From the NCBI RefSeq assembly GCF_038502225.1, contig NC_091369.1, forward strand, positions 15,336,197 through 15,400,196: DNA of 64,000 nt, given 5' to 3'. Below the pieces are notes generated by a model. That model did no database searches. It was not told where the DNA came from and saw nothing but the letters and a program-made list of their open reading frames with translations. The translations under genes and the position numbers were made by a program. This DNA comes from Cherax quadricarinatus (lineage: Eukaryota; Arthropoda; Malacostraca; Decapoda; Parastacidae). Each line of letters opens with the position of its first letter. Positions within the stretch are counted from its first letter, which is position 1. This document shows, one piece after another, positions 57,901 to 64,000 of the stretch.

Positions 57901-58760
57901 AGTGGTATGCCAGTTCATCAGTAGAGGACGAAAGGGGGTCCTCACAACAGGTGGTAAGACGGGATTGTAAGTCCCAGTCTGCTCGAGCAAATTGCCAATG
58001 AGGGCTACAAAACGGTCGAGCATATGTAGTAGAAGTAAGAAGGATGGTTAAGTGATCACTATCATGTAAATCTTGAAGAACAGACCACGCAAGTGGTCTG
58101 TTCTTACGAGGAACAGATAGAAAGATCAATGCAGGAGAGAGACTGAGTGCCAGAGTCAAAATGAATAGGAGCATCCGTGTTTAAAACATGAAGAGGATGA
58201 GAAGCGAGAAGAAACTCCAACTGATCACAACGAGAGTCACAGCGGGACCCTTCCCAAACGTGATGGTGAGCATTAAAATCACCTAACAACAATATGGGCG
58301 TGGTAGAGATGAAATTAAAAATGCAATATCAGAGACACAGAATGCATGGGAGGGAGAAAGATAGAGAGCAATCTGTAAACCATAGGTGTAAATAAATACG
58401 AGCCGCAGTATAATGCAGCGGGGAACTAATAAAAACTTGCCGATATGGTATATCAACGCGTACAAGCAGCACACTTTCATTAAATGATTCGTCAGATAAA
58501 GGATCAGAAGAATGAATAAGCAAGTAGCCCGAAACAGGGCGAATGACAGCAGAACGAATTTTGGGCTCTTGCAACCCAACACATACTAGGGAGAGCTGGG
58601 AGAGCAACAATTGGAGTTCTCCTCGATTGCCCCAAAGGCCACGAATATTCCACTGTAAAAAAAGACATTATGTACAGAAATAAAAATGACAGTAAAGTTA
58701 ACGTGTGGGAACAACAGTAAGCGTGTAAGGAAGAATTAGAATATTGCAGAGGAATAAATT
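54960..58760 (-). pseudogene. ORF2 of LINE Q: endonuclease, RT, RNase H, interrupted by HH-B
   Basis: N to C: LSQLSLVCVGLQEPKI (endonuclease start, 58329-58610), LLGDFNAHHHVWEG and LSCIDLSI (58104-58292), and a linker with PWWSPTCTRAV (57689-58174). RT pieces are LPFRKPGA-like residues near 57350, RQYGF directly before the HH-B insertion, CKDRLDTYIRNAFANN directly after it, and a degenerate active site LYADNFAIAY near 56480 (Asn in place of the second Asp). Then KFLGLLFDRRLTW and SWGADCRTLF (56010-56363). RNase H: MYTDSSKSSDGVGF, TAELHAILVAL, VVVSDS (55399-55629) and QGNEQADTAV (55031-55315). Multiple frame breaks; inactive. Confidence 0.75.
56829..57203. mobile_element. HH-B inverted pair inserted in LINE Q, with 14-bp TSD
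   Basis: Bounded by CAAAAGCCATATTG at 56815-56828 and 57204-57217. The left arm is a short minus-strand part (motif 56869-56905), the right arm a longer plus-strand part (motif 57094-57130) ending ATGTT. The arms meet near 56967. Stem I is UGA/UCA as in the 428-bp array, so it belongs to the same subfamily. Confidence 0.85.
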
Positions 58761-59356
58761 GTTGCATGGGTCATGAAATAGAAGGGGTAGGAGGAGGCAC
58801 GATGGTCTCCATCGGGGGTGTCGTCTCCGGTATATAGCTGATAAAAAAGCCGGCTGTGCCATGATGTCAAAGACAGGAGAGGCAGTGCAAGTAAAAGTCG
58901 GAGTAATTATGGAGGCAACCAAAGAGGTCTGAGGAGGGCGGAGAGTATGAGCCTGGAGAGATGCGCTAGCTGGGGAGAAGAATCCTGCAGTGTAACAGGA
59001 GAGGAAGGAGGTTGAAGGGTAACTGTGGAAGAAGACAGGGGGGAGGGACAGGGGAAGAGGGAACTACACAGGGGGGGATGTAAACCTCCACCTTTGTGCA
59101 AGAATTGGAGGGGGGTGAGAATTAGTATCCGAGCTAGAAGATAGATTCTGGACAGAAGATGGACGCAAAGAAAGTGTAGGTCTGCAAGGTCTATTAGACT
59201 GAGAAGTAAGTGAGCGAGATGAAGTAGAAAGTGGTGCAGAGGCAGGAGTGTCAGAGGATAAAACTGCAAAAGCATTAGAAACTGAGGTGACCCCAGAAGA
59301 TACAGAAGCAGAAGGATTGGGAGGCGGGAGGTCTGTCGAGGTTGGAGGTCTATGGG

Positions 59357-60487
59357 CTACTCGAGCATATGGGATACTAGTAAGTTTTCCTTGAAGGCGG
59401 AGCTGAGAGACTGCCATAGTGTAAGGCCCTCATGCTCTTTAAGGTAACGGATCTCTCGTTCATTACGATAGACCTTGCACTGGCGGGAAAAGGAAGGATG
59501 AGGTTCCATGCAATTTAGACAAGAAGGGGGAAGACTACAAGACATATTGGAATGATCTGTTGCACCGCAGATCAGGCATTCCACCGCAGTGTTTAGCGGG
59601 GTGCCCAATATGCCAGCAATTACGACACTGTTGGGGGATGGGAGCTACTTGATGGACCTCTAAACGATGGCCCACAATATAGATAGAGGACGGAAGTTCA
59701 CGGCAGTCGAAGGTTAAATGAGTGATGTTACTAGGGAAGAGCCTCCGCCCACGAGCGGGCAGGATGTATCTACCTTAAGAATAGGGAGGTTTTGAAGGAC
59801 TAACTGTTCTAAAATATCATCCCCGCAAGACTAAAAATCACTCTGTGCAATGGTACACTGTAAGACCATAGTAACACTGCAAGAATTAAGAGTAGCGTGC
59901 TTACGAACAGTGACTGGTATGTTATCAATGGAAGTGATGCTTACGAACAGTGACTGGTATGTTATCAATGGAAGTGATGCGGGAGAGAGCATGACACGTG
60001 CACCGCTTCGAAGAGCGTGGAAAGATATATTTTGGCCAACGTGCCTTAAAAGAGTTTTACTAATTCCATGATCAGACAGATAATCCGTTCGATATGTCAT
60101 TTGTAAAGAAAAGAATTTTGTCCATTGCGCACTCGTTAGTCCAGTACGCAAAGGTAGTGAGTGTCGTGTAGGTCGTTTTTGAGCGATCATCGGTGAACTG
60201 TCATCACTAGGTTGTCTTCGATGTTTAGTAGTAGTATGACCCGAAAACCGTTGCAATATATTCGGGGAAGCCGGACGCATTCTGAAAAGCGTGCTATAAG
60301 TTGCTCCATGTGCAGAAATGGGTGACGCCGCAGCACCTGAAGCAGGTGACGAAGCGTCGCCGGCAGAAGGTACAGGGGTATGAGAAGAGTCGAGATAATG
60401 GACCGATAACAAAGCTGGGTCAGAACAGGGTGTGGGATCAGAATGGGGCCTGGGAGGACGAAGGGTTTCTTTAGGTGAAGACTCCAT
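59357..60487 (-). pseudogene. ORF1 (gag-like) of LINE Q with zinc knuckles
   Basis: The start is the ATG at 60487. The first 218 codons are Ser/Pro-rich, followed by a domain with AQWTKFFSLQMTYRTDY and RSGARVMLSPAS. A tandem duplication of 40 nt (59901-59940, 59941-59980) makes the same DNA read in two frames one after the other and shifts the remainder. After a stop at 59831 the sequence resumes in pieces. The frame 59357-59608 has knuckles CLICGATDHSNMSC (Cys-X2-Cys-X5-His-X4-Cys spacing seen) and CLNCMEPHPSFSRQC. The role would be RNA binding and nucleic acid chaperoning. Several stops make it inactive. Confidence 0.7.
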
Positions 60488-61354
60488 AATAAAGGTGCTT
60501 CTTCCATGATACCTCCTTTCTTGTTATTTTTAGAAAAAAAAGAAAAGTTAAAAAAAAAAAAGAGGGACAGCGGAGGGACAGTCACTAAGAGGCATGTAAG
60601 GGCCAGAAGTTTATTGCCTTATCTGAAGGGCCTCGAGCCCATGGGCAGTGAAGATGCAGCGTGGAACCCGTGCCATACCCTACCCTTCACGCCAGTAAAC
60701 CAGCGCTCCGGGATAACAGCCTCACATCTACCGAGCTACCTCGGAGGACAAAAGAAAGGGCAGTTAGAAACCTGCCACAAAGCATACCCTCTTTGACCGC
60801 CACCTTCCAGAACCAACAGGCAGCTTTCGGAGATACACCCATTGCCCGAAGGGCACCCTACCCTCTTCCCGGAAATCCGGGAAGGGAGCAGGGCACCTTC
60901 AGTTAATTCAGATTCCACGGCAAACCACATCACCCCCGAGGGACCTCACGGAGTGGGACGAACCTCAGCACGCCACCCCTTACCTAGAAAGTGTAATGCC
61001 AGAGGGGAGGACCCCAGAGACTACAAACGGGACGGGAAACAAGGAGAGGGTGGGGGAGGAAAGGGTTAAAAAGGGGGATATGGGGAGGGTGGGGTAGGGA
61101 AGGAGGGATTGGTGGGTATTTAGGTTCGGTCTGAGGAAGGAGACCAGGTCTATTTCCTCAAACCAAGAGCCTCTTCACCGCGCCAAAGAGCCTCCCCCTC
61201 CCCCCTTGACTATGCAAAATTATACAGTACAGTCAGGTGATCGGCCTGTTCAGTTTGGTTAGTGTGTGACTGAAGTGCGAGACAAGGGCATAACAGGAAG
61301 CCTACTGGTCTTTTTGATGACCTGTGTGTTCGACGAGCTGGAATAAAGGTTTAG

Positions 61355-62330
61355 CTAATTTTGTTTTTGCGGCCTGTATAAAGAGTAACTTTTCGATTTT
61401 GTTCTATGGTTTATGCGAGGTAAAAATGTTAGTGAATGGTACCTGCAATTCAGGATGATGTGTTCAGAAAATTTTAGCATTTGGAAGAGGTTTTTGGGAA
61501 TGTTGCAGTCTCCTTTAGATATGATGAGCAGCAGATCCTTCAAACACAGAAAAAACACGTTAAGGGAGTGCCCTCATTTGTTTTTTGGTAGTGGTGTACT
61601 GTAGCGTAACATTCTCATTGATTCTCACCCTACTTTGTGGGGTTAGAATCAAGCAACGTACCTCTCATTCGTTTAATGGGAAGTACGTCGAAAAAACACT
61701 ATCATTAGCTTCCTCATTTAAAGGAATGGATGGTTCCACTTTTGAAGCTGTTCTGGAAGATGTCTACATGGAGTCTTTTAGCGGCAACAAGCACGAGGTC
61801 GTCCACACAGCGACGCCACTTGTCCTTTAGGTAGATATTAGTGAATATTTGGGTCAGAACAGAACTGATTAATTAGCTCATAGCCATGCCGATATTTTAT
61901 CTGTAAAAGATATTGTAGAAAGAAAAACATGGAATCACTAGAGAAAAGTGAAGCGGAGCAAGAACATAATTTTGGGAATGAGGGATATTATTGGGCACAA
62001 GTAATGTGTTTCCATTGTATTCATCTAAAAGGAGGTACAATGATTCTTAATTTACTTATACTGTAATAGGAAATCCAAGTGTAATACAAAATTTGGTTTC
62101 TTTAAAATGAATGTATTAAAGGGAAAATTTAGACCCAGCATTTGGAGCTCTCCCCAATTTTTAAAGTATCGTCTGATAGTCCATTATAAAACTGCTGTTT
62201 TTACTACTAGTAATTCAGCGTTAAGGCAGACAAAAGGTGGTTGTTTACTAGACTGGTCAGAAAAGTTGACATATATGTGGTGGGGTTTTGTCTTGAGTAG
62301 TAGTTTGCTTGTTAGTTGCAAGTATTAGTA
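61355..62330 (-). pseudogene. Penelope-like element reverse transcriptase, degenerate
   Basis: On the minus strand a string of broken frames keeps typical Penelope-like RT blocks in the right order. IFYR, stop, NIGMAMS, stop, LISSVLTQIFTNIYLKD (near 61905-61830) corresponds to the GMAMGSPLS region. WRRCVDDLVLV (VDD at 61798-61806) is the catalytic YVDD region. IPF...FFDVLPI is like PFLDVL. A later segment has LRIC-like residues and YLKE...IPKNLFQMLKFSEHI, ending in the frame 61355-61558. Stops and frameshifts are frequent, and a GIY-YIG domain is not seen. Identification rests on recognising these blocks by eye. Penelope-like elements are known carriers of hammerhead ribozymes. Confidence 0.6.
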
Positions 62331-62527
62331 GTTACAACTGATACCAGGCAAGGGTTCCTTACTGCCTAGTGTGATGGGTGCAGTGGGTGTTTAGTTTGGA
62401 ATGGGGATTGTTTAACTGGGCAGAAAAAGTTTGTCTGTGTTAGTGTAGGATTGTAAAGAATCATATGGTGTATTTGTGAGGATGCTGAGGAGTTCCCTCT
62501 TGAAGGAGGGCTTACTATGATCTCTTT

Positions 62528-62571
<44 letters not shown>

Positions 62572-63935
62572 TTCTGAAATACTCCGTTCTACCTTCAATT
62601 GTCTCTAAAAGCAGGGAGGTGGAAGTGTCATACTAAACGAACAAGGACAGTAGAGAAGCGACAGTAGATACAATGGCGGCCGTCAAGGGAACAAAAGGTT
62701 TTGAAGGGTTAGTTTTGCTCTTGTAGTTTTGGAGCCTGCAAAGGTATAGCCAACTTCCTTAAGCATTCAAGCATTCATCGGGATTCGTTATTTGTACCGA
62801 AAAAATCGTGTCAATTAGCATTTAGAAAATTTCCGTCAGTGGGAGACACTTCCAGGTTGTGCTTTACTTAATCCGTTATCTCCTCGCAAATGCCTTTGGG
62901 TCACTCTGCCATTTGGTTTACAAACGATCAGTGAATAGTTGCTGCATCATAAATGGAGTTGGCTCCAAGATCAAGGCCATGTACGGTCAGAAGAGCCAGA
63001 AAGAGCAGGGGGGATGGCGGTACTCTGTCCTGGCAACAAATGAATGCCCAGAAGTGATTCCTGATTGTAATGTTCACGGTCGCGCTGGGGCCGGTGAAGG
63101 GTGCCACTTGTGATCCAGGAGAGTGAACCTGCATCTCAGTTATCATAAGATGAAAAAAAGGGCACTCCAAAAAAATTAAAATACAAATATCAGTGTACAT
63201 CTCTCAACTTCGACAGGTAGTTGCAACTGTTCCCTGGAAACCACCTCTTAAGAGCACAATTCGTGCAACTGGAAAACAGATAGTTAGGATACACAACCTC
63301 CGGTAATACTTACGTCATCAAAGGCCAGATGACCTAATGTATCACCGGATGCTTCCTGGTAAGCTTGGAACAAATGTAATTGAAGTTCAACGTAATTAAT
63401 CACAACATTTTTGAAATTAAACTTTTACACTAAAAATTAATTGTAATTGACTGTTAAAGCTCATACCTGCTAAAACTGCCTCGTAAAACTGGTGGACAAT
63501 AATGGACTAATACCATACTAAAAGTACACGTCAAATAGCACATATTATGCACATGTTCACCATTTGTTTGTCTGTGATTGGAAACATAACGAATGGTATT
63601 CTTGTGCATTGCTCAGGTATTTACATTTACGTATAAAATATTTTATACGTATTCCGAACATTTAACGATAATTTCAAAATTGATAAAATGGAACAACTGA
63701 ATAAATTAATAAAAATTTCAATTAACTGTTAACTGATTTTTTATGATGAAGTAATCGTAATTAGAAATCTGAAAGTACCGATAGGAAGCGCCTCAGTCTC
63801 GCGCTCAGCAGACGGAGGATCAAGCCTCCACCATGTTTTGTTACTGAATGACTTGCTTTAGAGCTTAATATGAATATTATAAATAAATAAAAATATACTA
63901 ACAAATGAATTTCAATCGTGGAATTACTCCAAGCC

Positions 63936-63940
<5 letters not shown>
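62331..63940. other. No gene recognised
   Basis: Apart from a (CT)n tract (62521-62574) only short frames without motifs occur. The 84-codon frame at 62859-63113 and its opposite-strand overlap are in slightly GC-richer sequence but resemble nothing I know. Confidence 0.35.
62521..62574. repeat. (CT)n microsatellite
   Basis: CT tract with TTTC interruptions. Confidence 0.95.

Positions 63941-63941
<1 letters not shown>

Positions 63942-64000
<59 letters not shown>
63942..64000. repeat. (GT)n microsatellite, runs off the window
   Basis: Pure GT to the last base. By analogy with LINE Z it could be a LINE tail on the minus strand, but AGCCAGTTTG before it does not match. Confidence 0.95.

Larger units (their letters stand above)
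54608..61213 (-). mobile_element. I-like LINE family Q, near full length, with TSD
   Basis: Bounded by GCAAATTTATACA (54595-54607) and GCAAAATTATACA (61214-61226), 13 bp with one mismatch. Read on the minus strand: a GC-rich 5' UTR of about 700 bp beginning GTCAAGGGGGGAGGGGG, ORF1 (gag-like, zinc knuckles), ORF2 (endonuclease, RT, RNase H), a 3' UTR and the tail TAGCGCTTCTTTTTTATTATAAT. The total is about 6.6 kb, including an HH-B insertion at 56829-57203. The two-ORF layout with RNase H fits the I group of clades. Confidence 0.85.

Overview
The window looks like intergenic nuclear DNA of a large, repeat-rich arthropod genome, most likely a decapod crustacean. This is inferred from the mixture of RTE-, CR1- and I-like LINEs, tRNA-derived SINEs, very long (TA)n and (CA)n tracts and palindromic repeats. 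I see no host protein gene with introns and no rRNA or functional tRNA gene. Every coding region I can support belongs to a mobile element or its remains. The longest open frames (26.9-28.8 kb and 29.2-31.4 kb) are by-products of minisatellites.

Layout. 0-3.2 kb: diverged repeats and the first hammerhead-like units. 3.16-7.28 kb: a CR1-like LINE split by a nested insertion that holds a young 428-bp tandem array. 9.27-11.2 kb: RNase H-bearing LINE end. 12-15.5 kb: LINE tail, palindromes, a MITE in (TA)n. 15.8-18.7 kb: RTE-like LINE with one nonsense codon. 20.3-22.9 kb: CR1-like LINE, a short hammerhead-like element, back-to-back MITEs and an RT fragment. 23-26.9 kb: relics and SINEs. 26.99-31.39 kb: two adjacent minisatellites (39 bp and 18 bp). 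33.3-37.5 kb: a CR1-like relic and the second RTE-like copy. 38.9-40.0 kb: relic of a multicopy arthropod protein. 41.86-45.44 kb: near-complete RTE-like element. 47.4-48.9 kb: unassigned RT ORF cut by a hammerhead-like unit. 49.9-52.6 kb: CR1-like LINE. 54.6-61.2 kb: near-complete two-ORF I-like LINE with target-site duplication, itself interrupted. 61.36-62.33 kb: degenerate Penelope-like RT.

Main discovery claim. At least seven repeat families (labelled HH-A to HH-G here) share a motif that folds like a minimal type I hammerhead ribozyme: short stem I, a CUGANGA-like core, stem II, GAA, a palindromic ACGU (or AGCGCU) stem III, then the returning stem I strand. Stem I and stem II covary between families, and stem I also within HH-B. 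In HH-A, HH-B and HH-C the motif lies between a TATA box and an AATAAA. The units move as inverted pairs with 12-16 bp target-site duplications, and HH-B forms near-identical 428-bp tandem monomers. This is what a retrozyme or the pseudo-LTR of a Penelope-like element would look like, and a Penelope-like RT relic is present in the window. One extra unpaired base sits between core and stem II in all families, so activity is untested and must be shown.
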